From the NCBI RefSeq assembly GCF_003217155.1, contig NZ_QJSU01000009.1:102117-166116 (forward strand): a DNA stretch of 64,000 bases. Reading direction: 5' to 3'. The position numbers were made by a program, and so were the translations under genes. Positions 30,847-40,085 of this stretch are shown here, piece by piece. The notes under the pieces are model-generated. The model saw only the letters and a program-made list of their open reading frames with translations. It searched no databases and was not told the DNA's origin. The first letter of the stretch is position 1. Each line of letters begins with the position of its first letter. The stretch is from Psychrobacter fozii (GTDB lineage: Bacteria > Pseudomonadota > Gammaproteobacteria > Pseudomonadales > Moraxellaceae).

Positions 30847-30880
30847 AAAAAAAGCAACCTCTCATCAGGTTGCTTTTTTT
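30847..30880 (+). terminator. Rho-independent terminator of cspA
   Basis: AAAAAAAGCAACCT / AGGTTGCTTTTTTT with a 6-nt loop, 114 bp after the stop codon. Confidence 0.9.
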
Positions 30881-31411
30881 ATATAAATTTTTCTTGTCAT
30901 CATATAGTCTGAGGGAAGTATCTTTAGCTAATCACTGTTAGTGGGGCTCATTCATCTTGTAAAGAAATAGTGAAAATATTTACATTCATTATGAGATATT
31001 ATTTTGAAGAAATAAGTAATAACAAAATGTTAAGTAACTAAAGTACCTACAATGCTATAAAGGTTTAAGATATTTAGAATATAGGTGAAAGCAAGTCGTA
31101 AACTTGTTCGCTTATAAACTATTTGTAATAGAATAGTGATAAATTTATGACGCATTATTCACGGCGTTGTCTTGACCTTATGCTCGTGCTCACGCAAGAT
31201 ACATAGGTCTGATAATAACGGTTGGCTTAGCTTTAACAGATTTTGTCGATAGAGAATATGATATAAATATATTTTTTAGTATTGTTTCATTTTTTCGATT
31301 ATTAACTGTCTGTTGACACGCTAACAACCTTCAACACTATTTTGAACAACAATGAACCTTTGGTTCTTAATTGATAATTTTTAATTCATAACATTAATAA
31401 ACGAGGAACGT
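30881..31411 (+). other. Gene-free spacer upstream of etfB
   Basis: 531 bp, strongly AT-rich, no convincing reading frame. TTGACA at 31313-31318 is a good -35 but is followed at 17 bp only by ACTATT. A small perfect hairpin GAACC-ttt-GGTTC lies at 31354-31366, just ahead of etfB. Nothing else was recognised. Confidence 0.4.
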
Positions 31412-32161
31412 ATGAAAGCATTAGTAGCGGTCAAGCGTGTCATTGATTATAACGTAAAAGTTCGTGTAAAAGCCGATAACTCTGGCGTTGATCTATCAAA
31501 CACCAAAATGTCAATCAACCCTTTTGATGAAATCGCAGTAGAAGAAGCGGTTCGTCTAAAAGAAGCTGGTGTGATTGATGAAATCATTGTTGCGTCAATC
31601 GGTCCAAAAGAATCTCAAGAGCAGATTCGTGCTGCACTAGCATTGGGTGCTGATCGTGGTGTTTTAGTTTTGACTGATGAAAAGCCGTATCCACTACAAA
31701 TCGCTAAGATACTGAAAAGTATCGCTGAGTCTGAAGCTACAGACATTATCCTATTGGGTAAGCAAGCGATTGATGATGACAACAACCAAACTGGTCAGAT
31801 GCTAGCAGCATTGATGGGTATCGGTCAGGGTACGTTTGCATCAGAAGTAAAAGTTGAAGGCGATAAAGTAAATGTAACTCGTGAAATCGATGGTGGATTA
31901 CAAACAGTTGCGCTTGATTTGCCAGCAGTCATCACGACTGATTTGCGTCTGAATGAGCCACGTTATGCCAAACTGCCTAACATCATGAAAGCGAAGAAAA
32001 AACCGCTTGATGAAAAGACACCAGCTGATTTCGGTGTTGATATGGCATCTAAGCAAGAGATTATTAAAGTTGTGCCACCTGCTGAACGCAAAGCTGGTAT
32101 TACAGTAGGTTCAGTGGATGAGTTGGTTGATAAGCTAAAGAACGAAGCTAAAGTAATCTAA
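31412..32161 (+). CDS. etfB: Electron transfer flavoprotein, beta subunit
   Basis: 249 residues. With EtfA it accepts electrons from acyl-CoA dehydrogenases and passes them to ETF:quinone oxidoreductase. Start [20 protein letters not shown]; the AMP-binding region [12 protein letters not shown] and [20 protein letters not shown], and the [22 protein letters not shown] segment are typical. GAGGA precedes the ATG. Its partner etfA follows after 135 bp. Confidence 0.96.
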   Translation: MKALVAVKRVIDYNVKVRVKADNSGVDLSNTKMSINPFDEIAVEEAVRLKEAGVIDEIIVASIGPKESQEQIRAALALGADRGVLVLTDEKPYPLQIAKILKSIAESEATDIILLGKQAIDDDNNQTGQMLAALMGIGQGTFASEVKVEGDKVNVTREIDGGLQTVALDLPAVITTDLRLNEPRYAKLPNIMKAKKKPLDEKTPADFGVDMASKQEIIKVVPPAERKAGITVGSVDELVDKLKNEAKVI

Positions 32162-32181
32162 GACTTCGCTACGGTATATCA

Positions 32182-32243
32182 TGTACAAAGTTACATGTTT
32201 AATTCGGCTGATTTAGTATTTGCCACATCAGTAACTTTGTACA
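32182..32243 (+). repeat. Long inverted repeat between etfB and etfA
   Basis: TGTACAAAGTTAC (32182-32194) and GTAACTTTGTACA (32231-32243) are perfect 13-bp inverted copies separated by 36 bp. There is no T-run on the + strand. It may be an mRNA-stabilising hairpin in the dicistronic transcript or a remnant of a repeat element. Confidence 0.7.
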
Positions 32244-32296
32244 CAGACAACCTCATGACATGAATAGACGATACGAATAAATAAAGGATTAGAACC

Positions 32297-33229
32297 ATGG
32301 CAATTTTGGTATATGCAGAACATGACAATGCCAGTCTAAAAAAGGCAACTTTGAACACTATCGCTGCTGCTAAGCAAATGGGCGATGATATCCATGTATT
32401 GGTCGCTGGTAGTGGTGCACAAGCAGTTGCAGATGAAGCCGCTAAAGCTGAAGGCGTATCTAAAGTATTGCTAGCAGACAATGCAGCTTATGAGCATCAA
32501 TTAGCAGGTAACGTTGCGTTACTCGTTGCTGATGTCGCCAAAGACTACAGCCATATCATTGCACCAGCGACAACAACTGGTAAGAACTTTATGCCACGCG
32601 TTGCAGCATTGCTTGATGTTAGCATGTTGTCAGAGATTTCTGCTGTAATAGATGCTCAAACGTTTGAACGTCCTATCTATGCAGGTAACGCGACGGCAAC
32701 GGTTAAAACTTCAGAAGATAAAGTAGTGTTGACTGTACGTACTACTGCATTCGATCCAGTAGCGAGTGAAGGTGGATCAGCAGCTGTTGAGACTCTCGAC
32801 AATGTACAAGAGACTGGTAAAGCAAGCTTCGTTAATGAAGAGATGGCCAAGTCTGACCGTCCAGAGTTAACCTCAGCAAGCATCGTAGTATCTGGTGGTC
32901 GTGCATTAGCAAATGGTGAGAACTTCACTAAATATATCGAACCATTGGCTGACAAATTGGGCGCTGCTGTTGGTGCATCACGTGCTGCAGTAGATGCAGG
33001 CTATGTACCAAACGATATGCAGGTTGGTCAAACAGGTAAAATTGTTGCACCAGACTTATATATCGCCGCAGGTATTTCAGGCGCGATTCAGCATTTAGCA
33101 GGTATGAAAGATTCTAAAGTTATCGTTGCTATCAACAATGACCCAGAAGCACCTATCGCTAGTGTTGCTGATTACTTCCTAGAAGCGGATTTGTTTGAAG
33201 CGCTACCTGAGTTAACTAGCAAGGTTTAA
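32297..33229 (+). CDS. etfA: Electron transfer flavoprotein, alpha subunit
   Basis: 310 residues. It carries the FAD of the ETF heterodimer. The N-terminal domain starts MAILVYAEHDNASLKKATLN; the C-terminal FAD domain has VVSGGRALANGENF, GASRAAVDAGYVPNDMQVGQ and LYIAAGISGAIQHLAGM. AAGGA upstream. Followed by a terminator. The etfD (ETF:QO) gene is not in this window. Confidence 0.96.
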   Translation: MAILVYAEHDNASLKKATLNTIAAAKQMGDDIHVLVAGSGAQAVADEAAKAEGVSKVLLADNAAYEHQLAGNVALLVADVAKDYSHIIAPATTTGKNFMPRVAALLDVSMLSEISAVIDAQTFERPIYAGNATATVKTSEDKVVLTVRTTAFDPVASEGGSAAVETLDNVQETGKASFVNEEMAKSDRPELTSASIVVSGGRALANGENFTKYIEPLADKLGAAVGASRAAVDAGYVPNDMQVGQTGKIVAPDLYIAAGISGAIQHLAGMKDSKVIVAINNDPEAPIASVADYFLEADLFEALPELTSKV

Positions 33230-33358
33230 TATATAGACACAGAACTACTAAACGGCTACGGCGTTACCTTCCTTAGATGTACGACTTGTACAATTTGCAG
33301 TTGGCTGCCTTGTATCCGTTTTAGATTTCTTGGACTATATCAGTAGTAGACAGATAAT

Positions 33359-33393
33359 AAAAAACCCACTATTAAATGATAGTGGGTTTTTTT
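33359..33393. terminator. Bidirectional terminator (etfA / SpoU methyltransferase)
   Basis: ACCCACTAT / ATAGTGGGT with loop taaatg, flanked by six As and seven Ts, between convergent genes. Confidence 0.88.
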
Positions 33394-33435
33394 GTGCTTT
33401 ACAGAAAGGTTTTTGTTTGCAGTTATAAACCAAAG

Positions 33436-34230
33436 CTAAGCGTAATTTCTTTGACGCAAGGTTTCATATAGACATAAAGAGCCTGCAATCGCTACGTTTA
33501 AGCTTTCTTGACCGTTCGGCTGTGGTAAGGCTATGGGCGTAGCACATTGCATTAATTCATCGCTGACACCTTGACCTTCATGACCCATAATCCACGCCGT
33601 TGGAGTGGTTAGGTTGTGATCGTAAATTAAGGTGTCGGTATGTGAGCTAGTGGCTAAAAGTGGCACTTGTACATAATCTAAGATGTCTTGTGTGCTTAAA
33701 CCCTCATAAATAGTGAGTGCAAACTGTGCACCCATACCTGCTCGTAGCGTCTTAGGAGACCAAGCTTGAGCAGTCGCGCTGGTGCAAAGGATATTATTAA
33801 TACCGACGGCTGCTGCCGTGCGTAGCAATGTACCAACATTGCCGCTATCTTGTACGTCGTTCAGAATCAGGCAGTCCTCATTGATCATCGATAGACCTAG
33901 CATTGGCACTTTAATAACCGCCATAATGTCGATGCCTGTACCTAAACTTCGGATACTCTCATAGAGCGAATCTGAAAGCGTCATAATAGGTGTATAGGTC
34001 GGCAGGCGAGACAATACTTGCTGAACTTCAGGATGGTTGTGCGCTGACTCTGCCAGTAGCATTTGGGCGAACGGATAGTCACTACGTAGGGCAGCATCGA
34101 TGAGATGTATGCCTTCGATGACAGTTTGCCCATGTTTGTTACGCTGGCGAGACTGTGTCAACAGGGCCTTTACCAGTTTAACCGTTGTGTTCTTATCTGA
34201 AGTAATCAGCTCGGTGGGATTTGTTACCAT
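33436..34230 (-). CDS. TrmH/SpoU-family RNA 2'-O-methyltransferase
   Basis: 264 residues. A short N-terminal substrate-binding domain (RNKHGQTVIEGIHLIDAAL) is followed by the knotted SPOUT fold with its three motifs: LNDVQDSGNVGTLLRTAAAV, WIMGHEGQGVSDEL and ESLNVAIAGSLCLYETLR. The target (rRNA or tRNA) cannot be assigned from sequence; it resembles RlmB-like 23S rRNA enzymes. Upstream and separate is fbp on the same strand, 105 bp away. Confidence 0.88.
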   Translation of the reverse strand: MVTNPTELITSDKNTTVKLVKALLTQSRQRNKHGQTVIEGIHLIDAALRSDYPFAQMLLAESAHNHPEVQQVLSRLPTYTPIMTLSDSLYESIRSLGTGIDIMAVIKVPMLGLSMINEDCLILNDVQDSGNVGTLLRTAAAVGINNILCTSATAQAWSPKTLRAGMGAQFALTIYEGLSTQDILDYVQVPLLATSSHTDTLIYDHNLTTPTAWIMGHEGQGVSDELMQCATPIALPQPNGQESLNVAIAGSLCLYETLRQRNYA

Positions 34231-34335
34231 AGTGGATCGCTTAGAATAGACTGAAGGAATTGTTTGGACAGCCAGCAGAATGCTTATTATTGATTTAGCA
34301 TTCTACTGATTATCTTTAACATGTGCTCAAATCAA

Positions 34336-35319
34336 TTATTTTTCAGAATAATTTACGTGCAAGTTTTTAACATAATCGACTTCATTTTTGCTACCCAGTA
34401 CGACAGGGACACGTTGATGAATGTCAGTCGGCTCAATATCTAAGATGCGGTTGACAGCATCCGTAGCACCGCCGCCAGCACGCTCAATCAATAGGCTCAT
34501 CGGATTGGCTTCATACATCAAACGTAACTTGCCCGCTTTGTGAGCATATTTGGTATCAAACGGATAGGTAAATAGACCGCCGCGGCATAGGATGCGATGC
34601 ACATCACCAACCATGGCAGCGACCCAGCGTGTATTAAAATCGCGACCACGTACACCAGCTTCGCCAGCGATCAGCTCGTCGATGTATTGTTGCATCGGTG
34701 CGCGCCAGTAGCGATAGTTTGAGCTATTGATAGCATATTCACTGGTATCAGCATCAATTTGCACATTGTCTTCTATGAGTACATAATCACCCGTATCTGG
34801 ATCTAAGCTGAACATCACCACATTTTCAGTTATCGTTAATGCGAGTATGGTTGAGGTACCATATAACAAATAGCCTGCTGCCAATTGCTGATTGCCTGCT
34901 TGCAAGAAATCACTGTTTTCGCTTGTTTGACCTTGGCGTTGGTACGGTAAAATAGAAAAAATAGTACCGACGGCCATATTGATATCGATGTTTGATGACC
35001 CATCCAGTGGATCAAACAATACCAGTAGACTGCCATCAGCGTTGGCAGGGGTGGCATTGTCTAGCTCTTCTGATGCAACACCTGCACAATGCGTGTTTTC
35101 TGCCAGTGCATCTAACAATAAGTCATTAGCCAGTACATCCAATTTCTTCTGCTCTTCGCCTTGCACATTTTGATTACCAGCTTCGCCTAGGATATCGGCT
35201 AAGGCTCCTTTTCTAAGTAGCTGTGAAATGGTTTTACCAACGTTAGTGACGGTAGTAATCACGTCGTTCAGTTCAGTGTTGGTTGAATGTTGATCTAGAT
35301 AACTGGTTAGAGTCGTCAT
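34336..35319 (-). CDS. fbp: Fructose-1,6-bisphosphatase, class I
   Basis: 327 residues. Gluconeogenic hydrolysis of fructose 1,6-bisphosphate. The metal-site motif [20 protein letters not shown], the Glu in VASEELDNA, and the sugar-phosphate region [20 protein letters not shown] are present. AGGAAG lies upstream of its ATG. Divergent from pyrB across 392 bp. Confidence 0.95.
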   Translation of the reverse strand: MTTLTSYLDQHSTNTELNDVITTVTNVGKTISQLLRKGALADILGEAGNQNVQGEEQKKLDVLANDLLLDALAENTHCAGVASEELDNATPANADGSLLVLFDPLDGSSNIDINMAVGTIFSILPYQRQGQTSENSDFLQAGNQQLAAGYLLYGTSTILALTITENVVMFSLDPDTGDYVLIEDNVQIDADTSEYAINSSNYRYWRAPMQQYIDELIAGEAGVRGRDFNTRWVAAMVGDVHRILCRGGLFTYPFDTKYAHKAGKLRLMYEANPMSLLIERAGGGATDAVNRILDIEPTDIHQRVPVVLGSKNEVDYVKNLHVNYSEK

Positions 35320-35711
35320 AAAGCTTCCTAATAATGGTATTGATAAGTCGTATTGAGAGTAAAAGAATAAGCAGTGATAAGCGCACTCTAGGCGGGCAAA
35401 TTTTTAAATAGCGATACCGTGTCTTTGTCCTGACCGTAAAATCAGCTACACTATATGTATTATTATTCGTTAATATCTTTGGTAAGCTTGTTTTCGGTCA
35501 TGATCGCTATACTGATATTGCACAGTCGCTACGCGAACATTGCCTAGCAGGTGGCTGAGTGTATTTATAGGACTGGTGTCATTGGGGTAAATTGTATCAA
35601 ATAAGCGCCAAAATGTCCTTGTATCTATGTATATCTACGATAAATGCTCGAACAAAGATGAATAAATGATTAATATAGACACATACCAACCCACAATGAA
35701 GACTTGCCATT
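35320..35711. other. fbp-pyrB divergent spacer
   Basis: 392 bp with no gene. It must carry promoters for both fbp (-) and pyrB (+), but no hexamer pair stands out; CTGACC-16-TATATG (35430-35457) on the + strand is the best weak candidate. No pyrimidine leader peptide or terminator-like attenuator was seen ahead of pyrB. Confidence 0.3.
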
Positions 35712-36785
35712 ATGTCAAATTCTCTCGATAGCAGCTCACTACATACGATCTCGCCGACTGACTACGCAAAATTCGATCCCAGTACCATTCATCAAAGGCT
35801 CAATACATCATTGAGTCGTCCACAGCTCAATACCGATGGCAGTATCCGTCATTTTTTGGGTGTAGAAGGCCTTAATAAAGAGCAATTACAGGCGATTATC
35901 GCAAAAGCAGAAACGTTCTTTGATAAAAATGGACAATTAATCAATCGGCCTGAGCTTGAAGGCTATACGGTGATGAACTTGTTTTTTGAGCCATCAACAC
36001 GTACACGTACGACATTTGAGGTGGCCGAAAAACGTCTGGGCGCCAATGTATTGAATATCGATATCGAGCGCTCTAGTGCTAAAAAGGGCGAAAGTCTACG
36101 CGATACACTGTGGAATTTGCAAGCCATGACAGCAGATATCTTTGTGGTGCGTCATTCAGCATCAGGTGCTGCGCATTTTATGGCAACAGAAGTGACGCCT
36201 AATATCGCCATTATCAATGGCGGTGATGGCTGGCATGCACATCCGACGCAAGGCATGCTCGACATGTTGACCATTCATCGTGAAGCGCCGCGTCCTTTTG
36301 AAGAGTTATCAGTGGCTATCGTGGGTGACATCAAGCACTCACGGGTGGCACGCTCTGATATAAATGCGCTACAAACCTTAGGGGTCAAAGACATCCGTGT
36401 CTGTGCACCGCGCACTCTATTACCTAAAGGCATTGAGCGTTATGGTGTGCGAGTTTATGAAAATATGAATGAGTGTGTCACGGACTGCGATGTCATCATG
36501 GGACTAAGGATTCAAAACGAGCGTATCGGATCACCATTGCTAGCATCGTCGAGTGAATACTATAAACACTATGGTATTACGCCAGAACGCGTGGCACTTG
36601 CAAAGCCTGACGCATTGGTTATGCATCCAGGACCGATGAACCGCGGAGTTGAGATTGCTTCGAGCGTGGCTGATGGTGCGCAGTCTGTCATCTTAAAGCA
36701 GGTAAATAACGGTATTGCCATTCGTATGGCTGTACTGTCTCTTGCGATGGAAGGTCAACGCGCTCATCAAGCGGCTGGTAATTAA
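35712..36785 (+). CDS. pyrB: Aspartate carbamoyltransferase catalytic subunit
   Basis: 357 residues. It condenses carbamoyl phosphate with aspartate in pyrimidine synthesis. The carbamoyl-phosphate loop [43 protein letters not shown] and [11 protein letters not shown] are conserved. The N-terminus is about 35 residues longer than E. coli PyrB, as in the dodecameric Pseudomonas-type enzyme that pairs with an inactive dihydroorotase rather than PyrI. That partner follows at 36845. The ribosome binding site is weak. Confidence 0.95.
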   Translation: MSNSLDSSSLHTISPTDYAKFDPSTIHQRLNTSLSRPQLNTDGSIRHFLGVEGLNKEQLQAIIAKAETFFDKNGQLINRPELEGYTVMNLFFEPSTRTRTTFEVAEKRLGANVLNIDIERSSAKKGESLRDTLWNLQAMTADIFVVRHSASGAAHFMATEVTPNIAIINGGDGWHAHPTQGMLDMLTIHREAPRPFEELSVAIVGDIKHSRVARSDINALQTLGVKDIRVCAPRTLLPKGIERYGVRVYENMNECVTDCDVIMGLRIQNERIGSPLLASSSEYYKHYGITPERVALAKPDALVMHPGPMNRGVEIASSVADGAQSVILKQVNNGIAIRMAVLSLAMEGQRAHQAAGN

Positions 36786-36844
36786 CCTGTTGCCACGCTG
36801 TTTTATTCTCCATTATTTCATTTATTGATACGGTAATAACGCTC

Positions 36845-38056
36845 ATGTCTAATACGATAAACACTGATGCACCGATATTTGACCATCTTCCTAAAGCCAT
36901 TAAAAATACATTGCCAACCGCAGTAACAGATAAACTGGCATCACTTGAAGCTGGTCGTGAAATGTGGCTGCTACCACCACTGGTTGATTTGTGTGCACGC
37001 CTACGTGAACCAGGCCAACAGCAGCATGGTACCTTGGAGTCAGAAGGACTCGCTGCTCGTGGCAATGGTTTTTTGCATGTGGTGATTCCACCTGATACCA
37101 ATCCTATTCTAGAAAATGGCTCACTACTCAAAGGGTTGCGTGAGCGCGCGCTTGATGATGGTGGTATTTATTTACATGTATTGGGCGCGTTGACCGCTGG
37201 GTTAGAAGGAGAGCGTCCTTCTAATATTGCGGGATTGAAAAAAGGTGGCTGCATCGCTGTTTCGAATGCACGTAGACCTTTTCGCAACGATTTAGTGCTA
37301 CTGCGTACGTTAGAGTACGCAGCAACTTTTGGTATGAAAGTATTCTTTTATCCTGATGAGCCAAGTCTGTCCGGAGATGGGGTAGCACATGAAGGCTATA
37401 TCGCTTCTTATCATGGATTGCAAGGCATACCATGGATTGCTGAGACGGTAGCTCTATCTACTCAGCTATTGATGGTCGAAGAAACAGGTATCGCGGCTCA
37501 CTTTAGCCAGTTATCTTGCAAATCATCAGTTGAGCTGATGCGCTGGGCAAAAGACAAAGGTCTGCCAGTGACTTGTGATGTAGCGATGCATCAACTGTAC
37601 TTAACCGATGATAACTTAGAAGGCTTCAATGCCCAAGCCTATGTGTTACCGCCACTGCGTAGTAACACTGATCAGCAGGCCATTCGTCGTGGATTGAAAG
37701 ACGGCACGATTGATGCAATCTGTAGTCATCATGAACCGCTAAACAGTACGGCCAAAAAAGCGCCGTTTGCTGAGAGTACGCCAGGCATTTCAAACTTCGA
37801 TACCTTTATGGCGCTGGCATGTCAGCTAGTACATGATGAGGTGTTAACTTTGGAGCAACTCGTCGATAAAATCTGCCTTAATCCTGCAAAAATCGCTGGT
37901 ATTGGTGAGCAATATGAAAGGATCGGCGGTGCGGTATTGGTCGATCCTAATCTAGAATGGCAGGTGACAGCGCAATCTATGCTATCAAACGGTAAGAACA
38001 CACCGTTTTTTAATCAGCAGTTGCAAGGTCGCGTTGTGGAGACATTCTTTGGCTAA
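36845..38056 (+). CDS. pyrX: Non-catalytic dihydroorotase-like subunit PyrC'
   Basis: 403 residues of dihydroorotase fold, immediately after pyrB. The zinc-binding HxH of active enzymes is replaced: the family motif (VDxHxHLREPG) reads VDLCARLREPG, and the TDHAPH catalytic segment reads CSHHEPLN. The lysine strand (GMKVFFYP) and a histidine (AHFSQLSCKSSVELM) remain. In Pseudomonas the equivalent PyrC' has no dihydroorotase activity and is needed to assemble active aspartate carbamoyltransferase. A separate active pyrC should exist elsewhere in the genome. Confidence 0.9.
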   Translation: MSNTINTDAPIFDHLPKAIKNTLPTAVTDKLASLEAGREMWLLPPLVDLCARLREPGQQQHGTLESEGLAARGNGFLHVVIPPDTNPILENGSLLKGLRERALDDGGIYLHVLGALTAGLEGERPSNIAGLKKGGCIAVSNARRPFRNDLVLLRTLEYAATFGMKVFFYPDEPSLSGDGVAHEGYIASYHGLQGIPWIAETVALSTQLLMVEETGIAAHFSQLSCKSSVELMRWAKDKGLPVTCDVAMHQLYLTDDNLEGFNAQAYVLPPLRSNTDQQAIRRGLKDGTIDAICSHHEPLNSTAKKAPFAESTPGISNFDTFMALACQLVHDEVLTLEQLVDKICLNPAKIAGIGEQYERIGGAVLVDPNLEWQVTAQSMLSNGKNTPFFNQQLQGRVVETFFG

Positions 38057-38597
38057 TTTGCCCCGACAGAATGACAGTCCACCACCATCTACAAAAAATA
38101 ATGCTATGGACTTAATTGGCCGGAAACAAAAGCCACGAAGCACTTCTAGTGAATCTATCAAAGCGGTAGCAATCTATGAGATGGTAAAAGGGTTGGGTGC
38201 ATTGCTCGGTGCTGTTGCGTTATGGTCATGGCATACCAATCTTGCGCGTTGGCTGACGACGGCAACAGCCTCTTGGCAACATAGCTTTGGTCACTTGTTT
38301 GCACCGCAGTTTGATAGTGTGGTACGAATTGCCCAACAGGCTAGCAAAAACTGGCCGTTGTTTTTATTATTGATTTTTGCCTATGCCAGTCTGCGCTTTC
38401 TTGAAGCATATGGCCTATGGCAAGACAGAACATGGGCGTATTGGTTTGGTGTGCTTGGCTATGGCATATTTATTCCTATTGAGATTTACTATTTAATTGC
38501 CCGCCCATTTGACTGGTTTAAATTGGGCATATTGATCTTAAATATTTTTATCGTCATTGTGGTTTATCGCAATATGAAACGAAAAGGTCTGATATAA
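38049..38597 (+). CDS. DUF2127-type membrane protein
   Basis: About 182 residues from TTG 38049, which has GTGGAG 7 bases upstream and overlaps the end of pyrX by 8 bp; ATG 38106 is an alternative without a clear ribosome binding site. A proline/serine-rich basic N-terminus is followed by about four hydrophobic helices: KGLGALLGAVALWSW, WPLFLLLIFAYASLRF, YWFGVLGYGIFIPIEIYYL and LGILILNIFIVIVVY. RFLEAYGLWQDRTWAYWFGV fits the DUF2127 pattern. Function unknown. Likely co-transcribed with pyrBX. Confidence 0.7.
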   Translation: MANLPRQNDSPPPSTKNNAMDLIGRKQKPRSTSSESIKAVAIYEMVKGLGALLGAVALWSWHTNLARWLTTATASWQHSFGHLFAPQFDSVVRIAQQASKNWPLFLLLIFAYASLRFLEAYGLWQDRTWAYWFGVLGYGIFIPIEIYYLIARPFDWFKLGILILNIFIVIVVYRNMKRKGLI

Positions 38598-38626
38598 AAG
38601 CGTACGACAAAATATATAGGTATAAA

Positions 38627-38663
38627 AAAGGCCAGCATAAGACATCTTCTTATGCTGGCCTTT
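38627..38663. terminator. Bidirectional terminator (DUF2127 gene / antiporter)
   Basis: Perfect 15-bp stem AAAGGCCAGCATAAG / CTTATGCTGGCCTTT with a 7-nt loop, between convergent genes. Confidence 0.88.
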
Positions 38664-38686
38664 ATGTCACTGAATACATCTACCGT

Positions 38687-39955
38687 TTATCTCTCTGTGG
38701 CATCCGTACGAATGCTTTTCGCCACTTTACCAACGCTCAAGCCTTGTACCAGTATAGAGAATATGACGACAGCATAAGTGAGTGCCAATAATATATCGCG
38801 CTCAGTGCCCATAGGTAGTTGCAACACTAGGGCAACGGAGATACCACCACGCAATCCACCCCATGTCAGCACCTTCCATGCGCCAGTTGGTAAATCTAGC
38901 TGACGGCTAAAGGTCTTAGTGGTCATACCCACGACAATAAATCGAGCAAGCAGGGCGATTATAATCGTCAAGCCAGCGGCGATAAACAGGTTGCCTGAGT
39001 AAGCAATCATGACCACTTCTAGACCAATCAGCACGAACAAAATAGCGTTTAAAATCTCATCGATTAACTCCCAAAACAAGTCAATGTAATGACGAGTCTT
39101 ATCGCTCATTGCTAATGCTCGTCCGCGGTTTCCAACCATTAGTCCCATCATTACCATAGCGAGCGGGCCGGATAAATGCCAATGGCTGGCAAGTGCATAA
39201 CCACCTATCACGCCTGCAAGCGTTAACAACACTTCCTCTTGATAGCTGTCGATGCTTTTGAGCATGTAATACAAAATCGCCCCAAGTACCAAACCAAAAA
39301 CAATGCCGCCACCTGCTTCAACGGCCAAAGTATGCGCCACATAATTGGCTGTCGGAATGTCGCCGCTCGATAAAATACCAAGTAGCAGCACAAAGATAAC
39401 CACGCCGATACCATCATTGAATAATGATTCGCCAGCAATGACAGTTTCGATGCTCTTTGGGGCTCCCGCTGATGAGAGAATACCCATCACCGCAATGGGG
39501 TCGGTCGGTGATATTAAAGCACCAAATAACAAGCACCACAGAAATGGCAAGCCAAAACCGAGCAGCGGCAACATAAAGTACAGGGCAGTGGCAATAAGCA
39601 TCGCTGATACAATAGTGCCGATGCAGGCAAGGATACCAATAGGCAGTTTGTAGCGTTTTAAGTCGCTAATATTGACATGTAAAGCACCTGCGAATAACAG
39701 CATAGAAAGCATGCCATCCAATAGGACTTCGGTAAAATCGAGCTGTGCTAATAAGCTTACTTCGTAATCAATAAGCTGATCAAAGCCTAAAAATCCTAAA
39801 AATATGGCGCCAATAGACAATAAGATGGAGATAACCATCACGCCAATCGTGGTCGGTAGACCAATAAAGCGATGATTGACGTAGGTCAGTAAGGCTGTGA
39901 TGGATAAAAATATCGCGCTGATTTCAAGTATGGTTAGGTTGCTTGTGGGGGCCAT
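38687..39955 (-). CDS. CPA1-family Na+/H+ antiporter
   Basis: 422 residues, 12 or so hydrophobic helices. Family signatures: LLFAGALHVNISDLKRYKL, the ALISPTDPIAVMGILSSAG motif, and the ion-binding pair in AGESLFNDGIGVVIFVL, then LTWGGLRGGISVALVLQLP. It should exchange cytoplasmic Na+ (or K+) for protons. There is no long cytoplasmic C-terminal domain. The ribosome binding site is weak. Upstream on the same strand is the DUF2254 gene. Confidence 0.88.
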   Translation of the reverse strand: MAPTSNLTILEISAIFLSITALLTYVNHRFIGLPTTIGVMVISILLSIGAIFLGFLGFDQLIDYEVSLLAQLDFTEVLLDGMLSMLLFAGALHVNISDLKRYKLPIGILACIGTIVSAMLIATALYFMLPLLGFGLPFLWCLLFGALISPTDPIAVMGILSSAGAPKSIETVIAGESLFNDGIGVVIFVLLLGILSSGDIPTANYVAHTLAVEAGGGIVFGLVLGAILYYMLKSIDSYQEEVLLTLAGVIGGYALASHWHLSGPLAMVMMGLMVGNRGRALAMSDKTRHYIDLFWELIDEILNAILFVLIGLEVVMIAYSGNLFIAAGLTIIIALLARFIVVGMTTKTFSRQLDLPTGAWKVLTWGGLRGGISVALVLQLPMGTERDILLALTYAVVIFSILVQGLSVGKVAKSIRTDATER

Positions 39956-40085
39956 GAAAAAGGTCTCAAATAATGATGAAAAGTATTCTTAAACATAGTG
40001 CTGATAAGAATTAAATGGTTTGGATTGTAGTTATATTCTCGCTTTGGCACCAGTGATGAATATCAATTGATGGGTCTTGATATGA

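Noticed and set aside
31352..31364. ATGAACCTTTGGT shared upstream of etfB and of pntAA (49970)
   Set aside because: A 13-base match between two places in 64 kb is expected many times by chance; only the pntAA copy is part of a terminator-like hairpin.
36845..38056. Active dihydroorotase
   Set aside because: Zinc and catalytic residues are replaced, so the non-catalytic PyrC' assignment is preferred.
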